Shown one piece after another: positions 6,607 to 12,580 of a stretch of DNA of 12,580 nt. The DNA is from Treponema sp. (GTDB taxonomy: Bacteria > Spirochaetota > Spirochaetia > Treponematales > Treponemataceae): contig JAILQA010000486.1 in NCBI GenBank assembly GCA_024699205.1, forward strand, positions 1-12,580, written 5' to 3'. Position numbers and translations under genes: made by a program. The notes under the pieces were generated by a model. It did no database searches. It was not told the origin of the DNA and saw nothing but the letters and a program-made list of their open reading frames with translations. Each line of letters starts with the position of its first letter. Positions within the stretch are counted from its first letter, which is position 1.

Positions 6607-7566
6607 ATGAAAGTATTAGTTATTGGTGGCGCCGGCTATATCGGAAGCCACGTTGTAAAAGAAATGATGAAGGCCGGACATAAAGTTACGGTTTTTGATA
6701 ATTTAAGCAGCGGATTAAGATGTAATCTTTTCCCTCAGAATGATTTTATTTACGGAAACATCCTCATCCCGGCAGATTTGGAGGAGGCTTTTTCCCGCGG
6801 TTTTGATGCTTTTGTTCATCTTGCAGCTTTCAAGGCAGCAGGAGAATCCATGGTAAAACCGGAAAAATATTCTGTAAACAACATCACTGGAACTCTAAAT
6901 ATCATGAATGCCGCAGTTAAATACAACTGCCTTAAAATGATTTTCAGTTCTTCTGCTGCAACCTTTGGAGAACCACAATATCTTCCAATGGACGAAAATC
7001 ATCCTCAAAAACCAATTAATTATTACGGCTTTACAAAACTTAAGATTGAAGAGTTTATGGACTGGTATGATCAGCTTAAAAACATGAAGTTTGCCGCATT
7101 ACGCTATTTCAATGCAGCTGGTTATGACCCTGACGGCGAAATCCGTGGACTTGAGCAGAAACCGGAAAATCTTCTTCCACGAATTATGGAAGCCGCACTA
7201 GGACAGCGTGAATTAAAGGTTTTTGGAACAGATTATGACACCCGAGACGGAACCTGTATCCGCGATTATGTTCACGTAACGGATTTGGCACGCGCTCACG
7301 TAATGGCCTTAGATTATATTTCAAAAAATAATAAGAGCATTAAATTAAATCTTGGAACAGAAAAGGGAACCACCGTAAAAGAACTTATAGATGCGGCCCG
7401 CAAAATTACAGGAAAAGCAATTCCTGCAGAAGACGCACCACGTCGACCGGGAGATCCTGCAAGCTTATACACAACCTCTAAACTTGCAAAAGAGCTTTTA
7501 GGCTGGGAACCAAAATATTCTGACGTAGACACCCTTGTAAAAACAACCTGGGAAGTTTACAAATAA
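6607..7566 (+). CDS. galE: UDP-glucose 4-epimerase
   Basis: NAD-dependent short-chain dehydrogenase-type enzyme that interconverts UDP-glucose and UDP-galactose, feeding galactose use or surface glycan synthesis. The nucleotide-binding Rossmann motif is GGAGYIGSH (7-15), with D31 (VFDNLSSG) to hold the adenosine ribose. The catalytic SSSAAT (114-119) and YGFTK (Y140, K144) follow, then the typical ALRYFNAAGYDPDGEI (164-179) and FGTDYDTRDGTCIRDYVHV segments of GalE. At 319 residues it is slightly shorter than the usual 330-340. The ATG follows AGGAG (6596-6600) by six nucleotides; this site is embedded in the end of the lipoprotein gene. The M20 peptidase follows 60 bp downstream on the same strand. 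A closely related sugar-nucleotide epimerase specificity cannot be excluded. Confidence 0.88.
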   Translation: MKVLVIGGAGYIGSHVVKEMMKAGHKVTVFDNLSSGLRCNLFPQNDFIYGNILIPADLEEAFSRGFDAFVHLAAFKAAGESMVKPEKYSVNNITGTLNIMNAAVKYNCLKMIFSSSAATFGEPQYLPMDENHPQKPINYYGFTKLKIEEFMDWYDQLKNMKFAALRYFNAAGYDPDGEIRGLEQKPENLLPRIMEAALGQRELKVFGTDYDTRDGTCIRDYVHVTDLARAHVMALDYISKNNKSIKLNLGTEKGTTVKELIDAARKITGKAIPAEDAPRRPGDPASLYTTSKLAKELLGWEPKYSDVDTLVKTTWEVYK

Positions 7567-7626
7567 ACAATTCTGCCGGATAAATAAACTTGTCCGACAA
7601 AGCTCAAAACAATAAGGAATTATAAA

Positions 7627-8850
7627 ATGAACAATTCAAATCCTCATAACTTTTTAGTCGAAAATGAACAAAATATGGTTGCATTGGAAAAGCTTTTGAC
7701 TTCTATTCCTGCAATTGCACCAGAAGGCGGTGGAGACGGCGAATACAAAAAATGTGCCGCTCTTGAAAATTGGCTGCGTCAAAATGGATTTACAAATATT
7801 GAACGCTACGAAGCCCCAGATTCCAGAGTAAGTGATGGAGTACGCCCTAGCCTCGTAGTTACAATTCCTGGACAAAGTGATGATTATAATATCTGGGTTA
7901 TGGCCCATATTGATGTTGTTCCAACAGGAGATTTATCTCTTTGGGAATCGGATCCATGGACTGTAGTTGAAAAAGACGGCAAGCTTATTGGCCGCGGAGT
8001 TGAAGATAATCAGCAGGGATTAGTTTCTGCTGCCTTTGCAGGTTTATACTTTATTAAAAATAATATAAAACCTGCCCATACTGTAAAGCTGCTTTTTGTT
8101 GCTGATGAAGAAAATGGAAGTGAATACGGTATAATCTATCTGATGAAAAATCACAAGCTTTTCAAAAAATCAGATTTAATACTTATACCGGATGGAGGGG
8201 ATTCCGAGGGTGAAACAATAGAAATTGCAGAAAAAAATATTCTCTGGCTAAAAGTACATGTAATTGGAAAACAAACCCATGGTTCCCGCCCTGATAGTGG
8301 TGCAAACGCCTGTCTTGCTGCCTGTGATTTAAGTCTTCGTCTGCACAATCTGGAAAAAACATTCAATAAAACTGATGATTTATTTGAACCAAATTATTCG
8401 ACATTCCAGCCAACCAAACGAGCTAAAAATGTAGACAGCATAAATATTATTCCTGGTGAAGATACTTTCTATATGGACTGCCGCATTCTTCCTTGTTATA
8501 CACTGACAGAAGTTCTTAAAGAAGTTGACTCTCTCTGCAGCCAGGTAGAAAAAGAACATAATGTTAAAATTGAATATGAATGTCCACAGAAATCTGAATC
8601 ACCTGCGACTCCAGTTTCTGCCCCTGTAGCACAAAAGCTTGCTGCTGCCTTAGAAAAGGTACACGGTATTGAAGCAAAGTTTATTGGAATTGGTGGCGGA
8701 ACTGTAGGTGCAGAATTAAGACGTGAAGGCATAGACGCCGTAGTCTGGAGTACCCTTGATGATCAGGCACACCAGCCAAACGAATATTGTATTGTCGAAA
8801 ATATAATCAAGGATGCAGAAACCCTGACTGGCTTCTTTTTAGAATCTTAA
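7627..8850 (+). CDS. M20-family metallopeptidase / amidohydrolase
   Basis: 407-residue dinuclear-zinc hydrolase of the M20 family, which includes ArgE/DapE-type deacylases and dipeptidases. Metal ligands and catalytic residues are in order: H94 in MAHIDVVP, the bridging D127 in GRGVEDNQQG, catalytic E161 and ligand E162 in VADEENGSE, D189 in IPDGGDSEG, and H382 in DDQAHQPNE. H218 in GKQTHGSRPDSGANA lies in the dimerisation (lid) domain. A WESDPWTVVEKDGKLIGRG segment is typical of the family. There is no signal peptide, so it is cytoplasmic. The exact substrate (dipeptide, acyl amino acid or other amide) cannot be called. The start is supported by AAGGAA (7614-7619) seven nucleotides upstream. 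It probably extends the galE transcript, and it ends 3 bp from the convergent mraY stop. Confidence 0.87.
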   Translation: MNNSNPHNFLVENEQNMVALEKLLTSIPAIAPEGGGDGEYKKCAALENWLRQNGFTNIERYEAPDSRVSDGVRPSLVVTIPGQSDDYNIWVMAHIDVVPTGDLSLWESDPWTVVEKDGKLIGRGVEDNQQGLVSAAFAGLYFIKNNIKPAHTVKLLFVADEENGSEYGIIYLMKNHKLFKKSDLILIPDGGDSEGETIEIAEKNILWLKVHVIGKQTHGSRPDSGANACLAACDLSLRLHNLEKTFNKTDDLFEPNYSTFQPTKRAKNVDSINIIPGEDTFYMDCRILPCYTLTEVLKEVDSLCSQVEKEHNVKIEYECPQKSESPATPVSAPVAQKLAAALEKVHGIEAKFIGIGGGTVGAELRREGIDAVVWSTLDDQAHQPNEYCIVENIIKDAETLTGFFLES

Positions 8851-8853
8851 GTT

Positions 8854-9930
8854 TTATCGAACTTTAAGGAAGATTCCCAGAATTGCACAGGTAATCAAAA
8901 GCTGAATAATCATAAACTTCAGCAGTACCTGTGTAGGGGACCATCCATGATTTTTTCGCATGTGGTCGTGCAAAGGAAAACGAATATTTTCAAAAATCTT
9001 AATTTTGAAGAAGCGTAGCAGGAAAACCTTTAGCAAGCCCATTCCACCATTTACAAAAATAATAGAAGAAGTTGCAATAAAAATAAAAGGATTTCCAGTT
9101 GCCATTACGCAAACTCCAATAAAATATCCAAGTGCACGGCTTCCTGCATCTCCCATAAGACATTTGCTTGGATAAGCATTGTGCCACAAGTAACCCATAA
9201 CAACTCCAGACATTGCAAACAAAAGAATAGCCCAGTTAGCACCACTGCTCAAATGAGGAAGAAGAAGATAAGCCGCAATATCCTTATGACCAAGAATAAA
9301 ATAAAAAAGAATACCAAGGGTAAGAAGGGCAATCAGCACTAAAGAAGAAGACAAGCCGTCTACACCATCAGTACAGTTTGTCGTATTTATAGAAGCCCAC
9401 AAAAGAATTGTACAAATAGCAATATATACAGCCGGATGAACGGCAATTTCGTTTGAAATAAAAGGAAGCCAGAAGCTTACAAGACCCTCAGGGGAATTAG
9501 CCTTAAATCCATAATAGAGTATTGTAGCTGTTACTACACTAATAATTAAATCCAGAGCACCTTTTAGATATTCTCCCCAGCTTGTAACACTGCGGTCATC
9601 TAAAAATCCTGTAAGCATTGTACACCAGGTAAGCAGTACAATCAGAGCTCTGGTTAATGACATTGGGGCAATCAAAAAAGAAATTACAACAAAAATTGTA
9701 ATAAAAACAATTCCTGCTCCAGTAGGTTTTCCTTTTGCTGCTTCTGCATTTTCTTTTAAGGTAAACTCACGGCCACGGTCATGTGGCAAACGGTTATAGA
9801 ATAAAGGAATCAGTTTATAAGCCAGGAAAAATCCAAGGTAAAGTGCAACTGTAATCAATACAGCATAAGAAGACAAAAGACGAGCTGGTCCCCAAAACTG
9901 CTGCAAATACTGTCCTAAATAAAAAAGCAT
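8854..9930 (-). CDS. mraY: Phospho-N-acetylmuramoyl-pentapeptide transferase
   Basis: Integral membrane enzyme that transfers phospho-MurNAc-pentapeptide to undecaprenyl phosphate, making lipid I, the first membrane step of peptidoglycan synthesis. The 358-residue, roughly ten-helix protein has the family motifs in order: KGKPTGAGIVF (66-76; most MraY have PTMGG), the catalytic aspartates in GFLDDR (D111, D112), NCTDGVDGL (185-193), the nucleophile-region MGDAGSRALGY (259-269) and the histidine motif FPLHDHMRKNHGWSPTQV (318-335, HDH rather than HHH). The full-length C-terminal His motif favours MraY over the related WecA/TagO enzymes. Its ATG follows TTGGAG by about eight nucleotides. It lies 26 bp after the PurH-like gene on the same strand, so it is probably co-transcribed with it. 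No terminator is visible at its end, which abuts the M20 gene. Confidence 0.88.
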   Translation of the reverse strand: MLFYLGQYLQQFWGPARLLSSYAVLITVALYLGFFLAYKLIPLFYNRLPHDRGREFTLKENAEAAKGKPTGAGIVFITIFVVISFLIAPMSLTRALIVLLTWCTMLTGFLDDRSVTSWGEYLKGALDLIISVVTATILYYGFKANSPEGLVSFWLPFISNEIAVHPAVYIAICTILLWASINTTNCTDGVDGLSSSLVLIALLTLGILFYFILGHKDIAAYLLLPHLSSGANWAILLFAMSGVVMGYLWHNAYPSKCLMGDAGSRALGYFIGVCVMATGNPFIFIATSSIIFVNGGMGLLKVFLLRFFKIKIFENIRFPLHDHMRKNHGWSPTQVLLKFMIIQLLITCAILGIFLKVR

Positions 9931-9956
9931 ATTGTTAACTCCAAATAAAATTATAA

Positions 9957-11576
9957 TTAATATGTAATATGTGACATGTCCGTAAAGACCATGACAACAT
10001 TTCTTTCATCACAATACTGAATAAACTCTTCATCATTTTCTGTTCCGCCAGTCTGAATGATAGTGGTAACACCTCTTGCAATGAGTTCTTTTACCGCAGG
10101 GCAAAGTTTTATTTCTGTATCACAAACTAAGAGTTCACCTAAAGGTTCATCAAGTGGTAAGCCATTTCTTGACTGATAGTCAATTGCTTCTGTAAGAACA
10201 GAGGTAACCGCCTTTTCTGCTGATTTACAGGCTTGTGAAATACCAACAATCGAATTACCCTTTAAAATAGCCGCAGAATATGTTCTTGAGGCCATGGCAA
10301 GCATCATTCCAAAAATCATCTGGTCGGCCATATACTGATTAGGACGATTTTTAGTTTTTACATACCATTTGTCAAAAATCAGCGTATCTTTATTCTGAAT
10401 TAAAAGACCACCACTGAAAAGTTCTATATCATAATGCGAAGTTAGAATAATAGAAACCGGAATAAGCTTTATCTTTTTATTGGCAGAAAGAGTTTCCTTA
10501 GCTTTAGGTGTAAAACCAGGAGCAATAATCGCACTAAGGTTGCAGTTTACCATTTCTTTTGCAGCTGCTTCATCAACAACAGAACTACAGCCAATAGTCA
10601 CATCAGATATATTAGAAAAATCATAAGTGTAAGTACTCTTAAATGATTTTGTTACACTGGAAGCAAGAGAGGCTCCGATGATTGATTTATATTTTATTGC
10701 AATTGTAAATACAGTTCCTTTAAGCGGCGTAAATTGGGTTATAAAGGAATAACCGTCCCTGTTTTTGCTCTTTACCGTAAACTGATTTTTAAGATATGTA
10801 AAAAGCATACAAATCTGTTCCCAAGCTAGTGAAGCATCTGTAATTGTATTATAACTCAAATCACGGACAGTTAGCTTTTGAAGGGCAGACATAGGGCCAG
10901 ATTGAACAGGAATCGTATAGAGACAGGCAGACTGATGTGGATTGGCACCGTTTTTCAGATTCTGATATCGCTTAAAGGGAAAAGTCATGTAATTTACAAA
11001 GGAATCTTTACTTTTAGAAGAAAACAAGAGAGTATCTGCAATTCCACTATCATAGGCAGAAATCATATTCAAAGCTTTTGATGCAAGATATAGACGGAAA
11101 TCATCGCTGATATTATCAGTTTTCAGTTGTATGATTGCTTCTTTATAGTCAGCAGGATCAGTAAGAATAAGGAGATTTTTAAAGTTTGCAGCAGAGTTTC
11201 TTAGCAAGGTTGAAATATAATAATTAGGAGGAACAATCGGTTCTTTAAAAATCTGCTCAGCTGCTCCTAAAGAAATAGATGGTATTAAATTTATACAGAG
11301 AATATAAATATCCGTATCATTACTTTGATTTATAGAAGAGTTATCGTCTTCGGGATAGCGTGAACACATTATATTCTGGATTAATTTTGATGTGTCTGCA
11401 ATATAAATGTTTTTTTCAACAAGGGCAGGTTCGCGAACAAAAGGAATCTTTTCACGTCGAAGCAATTCTTCTGTTTTGTTCGCAGTTAAAATTGTCCAGC
11501 CTGCTCCTACCAGATATCTGGTAAAATCCAAAACACCTTCAGTATTTTCAACATGTATAATAGCTCGCTTTGTCAT
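9957..11576 (-). CDS. PurH-fold protein with degenerate active sites (probable pseudoenzyme)
   Basis: 539 residues that align end to end with bifunctional PurH (AICAR transformylase/IMP cyclohydrolase). Framework landmarks remain: AIIHVENTEGVLDFTRYL at the N-terminus, DIYILCINLIPS (89-100), LLILTDPADY (135-144), NGANPHQ (209-215), DLSYNTITDASLAWE (239-253), SGGLLIQNKDT (388-398), VTTIIQTGGTENDEE (503-517) and VMVFTDM near the end. Catalytic motifs have eroded. The cyclohydrolase SVSDKTG is HVENTEG, the VKTLHP segment is not recognisable, and IDIGGP is lost. In the transformylase half KHxNPCG reads K295-Y-K-S-I-I-G, SAFGG reads VTIGC, and KSNAI reads RTYSAAI. It may have kept nucleotide or folate binding as a regulator, or use a different reaction. 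It heads the operon with mraY. There is no Shine-Dalgarno; an extended -10 box ends 6 nt before the ATG. The frame is intact over 1.6 kb, so it is not a decaying pseudogene. Confidence 0.75.
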   Translation of the reverse strand: MTKRAIIHVENTEGVLDFTRYLVGAGWTILTANKTEELLRREKIPFVREPALVEKNIYIADTSKLIQNIMCSRYPEDDNSSINQSNDTDIYILCINLIPSISLGAAEQIFKEPIVPPNYYISTLLRNSAANFKNLLILTDPADYKEAIIQLKTDNISDDFRLYLASKALNMISAYDSGIADTLLFSSKSKDSFVNYMTFPFKRYQNLKNGANPHQSACLYTIPVQSGPMSALQKLTVRDLSYNTITDASLAWEQICMLFTYLKNQFTVKSKNRDGYSFITQFTPLKGTVFTIAIKYKSIIGASLASSVTKSFKSTYTYDFSNISDVTIGCSSVVDEAAAKEMVNCNLSAIIAPGFTPKAKETLSANKKIKLIPVSIILTSHYDIELFSGGLLIQNKDTLIFDKWYVKTKNRPNQYMADQMIFGMMLAMASRTYSAAILKGNSIVGISQACKSAEKAVTSVLTEAIDYQSRNGLPLDEPLGELLVCDTEIKLCPAVKELIARGVTTIIQTGGTENDEEFIQYCDERNVVMVFTDMSHITY

Positions 11577-11582
11577 TTTATT

Positions 11583-11591
11583 ATTCTACCA
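11583..11591 (-). promoter_or_regulatory. Extended -10 box of the PurH-like/mraY operon
   Basis: On the minus strand TGGTAGAAT (TG-N-TAGAAT) ends six nucleotides before the ATG at 11576. The hexamer at 17-nt spacing, TGTAAA, is a weak -35, so recognition would depend on the extended -10 or on an activator. Transcription should start at or next to the ATG. Confidence 0.5.
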
Positions 11592-11636
11592 CATAAATTA
11601 ATAAGTTTACAGACAAAAAACATGATTTTACCGTCC

Positions 11637-11690
11637 ATAACCATGGTTACGCATTGTAACCGTGGTTATTTTTTTAGTAACCATGGTTAT
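11637..11690. repeat. Array of three palindromic sites, candidate operator
   Basis: Three copies of the palindrome RTAACCATGGTTAY. The 12-bp core TAACCATGGTTA is at 11638-11649 and 11678-11689 (both perfect) and at 11657-11668 with one change (CGTGG for CATGG). Centres are 19 and 21 bp apart, about two helical turns, which places the sites on one face of the DNA. The array lies between the minus-strand PurH-like promoter (11583-11591) and a plus-strand promoter (11707-11736), so it could control both. An alternative reading: copies 1 and 2 can pair as a 14-bp hairpin with loop GCATT followed by seven T (11669-11675), like a plus-strand terminator. However, no plus-strand gene lies upstream for it to end. 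Confidence 0.6.
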
Positions 11691-11706
11691 TTCGTATTGT
11701 GAATAA

Positions 11707-11736
11707 TTGACTTATGGGTATTTTATAAAATAAAAT
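11707..11736 (+). promoter_or_regulatory. Promoter of the candidate small RNA
   Basis: TTGACT (11707-11712), an 18-nt spacer and TAAAAT (11731-11736), pointing rightward, with transcription expected to begin near 11743. It starts 17 bp after the last palindrome of the operator array. Confidence 0.45.
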
Positions 11737-11742
11737 TATGCT

Positions 11743-11936
11743 ATAAACAAAGTTTAAGTACCTGAAAGTCAATGAAAAAAGTTTTCTAAATGAGAAACTT
11801 TTACAACATATTCTTTACGGATATGCCTGAAAGCATTGGAGATGTGTCAGGGGAGAATCCTTCTTTATTGGACTGTCTTGAGTAGTGATAACTGAGAAGA
11901 TTTCGGTTGTCTTTTGCTTCTGACAGTCTTTTTTTT
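11743..11936 (+). ncRNA. Candidate structured small RNA (about 190 nt)
   Basis: This stretch has no convincing protein gene, but it has a promoter at its left end and an intrinsic terminator at its right end, both on the plus strand. Hairpins visible in between: 11777-11802, a 10-bp stem (AAAAG/CTTTT and TTTCT/AGAAA with one bulged T, loop AAATG); and 11826-11851, CCTGA/TCAGG outside GCAT/ATGT with loop TGGAG. The terminator structure occupies 11871-11928. It does not match any riboswitch or housekeeping RNA (SRP, 6S, tmRNA, RNase P) that I can recall. A 31-codon frame (11790-11885, MRNFYNIFF...) runs through it without a ribosome binding site. The transcript would be divergent from the PurH-like/mraY operon and share the palindrome array with it. 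The 5' end is inferred from the promoter, not observed. Confidence 0.45.
11871..11936 (+). terminator. Branched intrinsic terminator
   Basis: GACTGTC (11871-11877) pairs with GACAGTC (11922-11928), directly followed by eight T (11929-11936). Between the arms AGAAG (11895-11899) pairs with CTTCT (11917-11921), immediately next to the outer 3' arm so that the helices could stack. The T tract is only on the plus strand, so it ends rightward transcription. It does not serve the minus-strand membrane-HTH gene whose stop is at 11942. It implies that some transcript enters from the left. Confidence 0.6.
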
Positions 11937-11941
11937 ATTAT

Positions 11942-12580
11942 TTATTTTTCAACCAGATATTGCAAAAGAAGCATGTGAAGCTCTTCTATTTTGCTTACAT
12001 CAAAAACCTTAAAAATATATGCAAATTCTTTTTTAACGAGCGAAACACTCATAAAATATTTGTCACTTAATTCTTTATATGAAAGGTTATTGTGCAGGTT
12101 ATCAAGAATTAACTGCATCTGTCGTTCTGACAGGTTGTAATCTGACAAATGAATTAGTGAACCAACTTTTTTATTCTTCAGACATTTATTTTCGCTTATA
12201 GTAGTTGGAATAATGCAGGAGAACTTTGCTTTAAGCAGAGAATACAGCCATAGATAAAAGGTACACATAAAAGCCGATGTGCCTAAAGTAATTATTGTTC
12301 TTGACCATCCATGAGTGTACATAAACAAAATGTTAATTATATGAAGAACAAATATAATCGTCATATTTACTGGACGTTTATTCTTCATAAAATCCATAAT
12401 TTTGATTTCTGCAAGGGCGCTATAAAAGAACATTACCCCAAGCATCTCATAATTCGTTAAAATGAGAAGAATACTTTCGATAAAGAAAACAATTACATGT
12501 AATTTTGTAGAAGGCTTGAAAATTGTAAAAATTGTTAAAAGTGTACAAATTGTATGAACTGTAACAATTACCTGCTTGCT
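11942..12580 (-). CDS. Membrane protein with C-terminal LuxR-type HTH (5' end beyond window)
   Basis: The frame is open from the right window edge to the stop at 11942 (212 residues visible). There is an internal ATG at 12445, but the 45 codons upstream of it are in frame, stop-free and hydrophobic, so the real start lies outside. About four membrane segments are visible: VIVTVHTICTLLTIF, HVIVFFIESILLILTNY running on to about residue 55, NMTIIFVLHIINILFMY, and ITLGTSAFMCTFYLWLYSLL. A basic linker follows, then a GerE/LuxR-like DNA-binding domain (visible residues about 150-205: LSERQMQLI, LSYKELSDKYFMSVSLVKKEF, FKVFDVSKIEEL). Such proteins are thought to be membrane-tethered transcription regulators that sense membrane or external signals. 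It could be the regulator of the nearby palindromes, but nothing in the sequence proves this. Confidence 0.75.
   Translation of the reverse strand, partial: SKQVIVTVHTICTLLTIFTIFKPSTKLHVIVFFIESILLILTNYEMLGVMFFYSALAEIKIMDFMKNKRPVNMTIIFVLHIINILFMYTHGWSRTIITLGTSAFMCTFYLWLYSLLKAKFSCIIPTTISENKCLKNKKVGSLIHLSDYNLSERQMQLILDNLHNNLSYKELSDKYFMSVSLVKKEFAYIFKVFDVSKIEELHMLLLQYLVEK

Noticed and set aside
7574..7594. Weak CGGA/TCCG inverted repeat between galE and the M20 gene
   Set aside because: The arms are four base pairs around a long AT-rich loop with no T tract, so neither a terminator nor an operator can be supported.
11637..11675. Intrinsic terminator (14-bp hairpin plus T7) on the plus strand
   Set aside because: The fold is possible, but no plus-strand gene or promoter lies upstream, and the third palindrome copy at regular spacing fits an operator array better.
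11790..11885. 31-codon frame MRNFYNIFF... inside the candidate small RNA
   Set aside because: It has no Shine-Dalgarno, its start sits in the hairpin at 11777-11802, and a frame of this length is expected by chance. It is kept only as an alternative to the ncRNA call.

Overview
The window looks like a chromosomal stretch of a spirochaete, most likely a treponeme. This rests on the low-to-moderate GC content, a lipoprotein with a spirochaete-style lipobox ending in SC, an MraY with a PLHDH motif, a membrane protein carrying a LuxR-type helix-turn-helix, and a cytoplasmic sugar-binding-domain/GGDEF fusion. That assignment is inference. There is no transposase, integrase, CRISPR array, tRNA or rRNA that I can see, and codon use looks even across the genes.

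Layout. (1) At the left edge is the 5' part of an unidentified minus-strand gene (1-157). Its well-formed promoter has a palindrome inside the -35/-10 spacer. (2) Divergent from it is the release-factor pair prfA-prmC (298-2343): RF1 and the methyltransferase that modifies the RF1 GGQ glutamine. (3) Convergent with prmC, and overlapping its 3' end by 47 bp, is a two-gene minus-strand operon. It encodes a short FMN-dependent alpha-hydroxy-acid-oxidase-family protein (3188-4075) followed by a xylose-isomerase-like TIM-barrel protein (2297-3133). (4) A plus-strand block follows: a LacI-type sensor/GGDEF protein (4250-6115), a small lipoprotein (6150-6605), galE (6607-7566) and an M20 metallopeptidase (7627-8850). 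(5) Tail to tail with the peptidase, only 3 bp away, is a minus-strand operon. Its first gene encodes a PurH-fold protein that has lost most catalytic motifs (9957-11576), followed by mraY (8854-9930). (6) Upstream of that operon is a 365-bp region without a protein gene (11577-11941). It holds an array of three near-identical 12-14-bp palindromes spaced about two helical turns apart, then a plus-strand promoter, structured sequence and an intrinsic terminator, which together suggest an unannotated small RNA. (7) The right edge holds the 3' part of a minus-strand membrane protein with a C-terminal LuxR-type HTH (11942-12580, open at the edge).

How the parts connect. prfA/prmC is a clear functional pair (translation termination). 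mraY makes lipid I for peptidoglycan, and its upstream partner resembles a purine-biosynthesis enzyme but is probably not one any more. A recurrent theme is start-site style. Genes inside operons carry clear Shine-Dalgarno sequences. Three apparent transcription-unit starts (prfA, the lipoprotein and the PurH-like gene) lack one and instead have a TG-N-TA(G/A)AAT extended -10 box 6-9 nt before the ATG. This predicts leaderless or nearly leaderless mRNAs.

The most interesting parts are the 11577-11941 regulatory/ncRNA region and the PurH-like apparent pseudoenzyme next to it.
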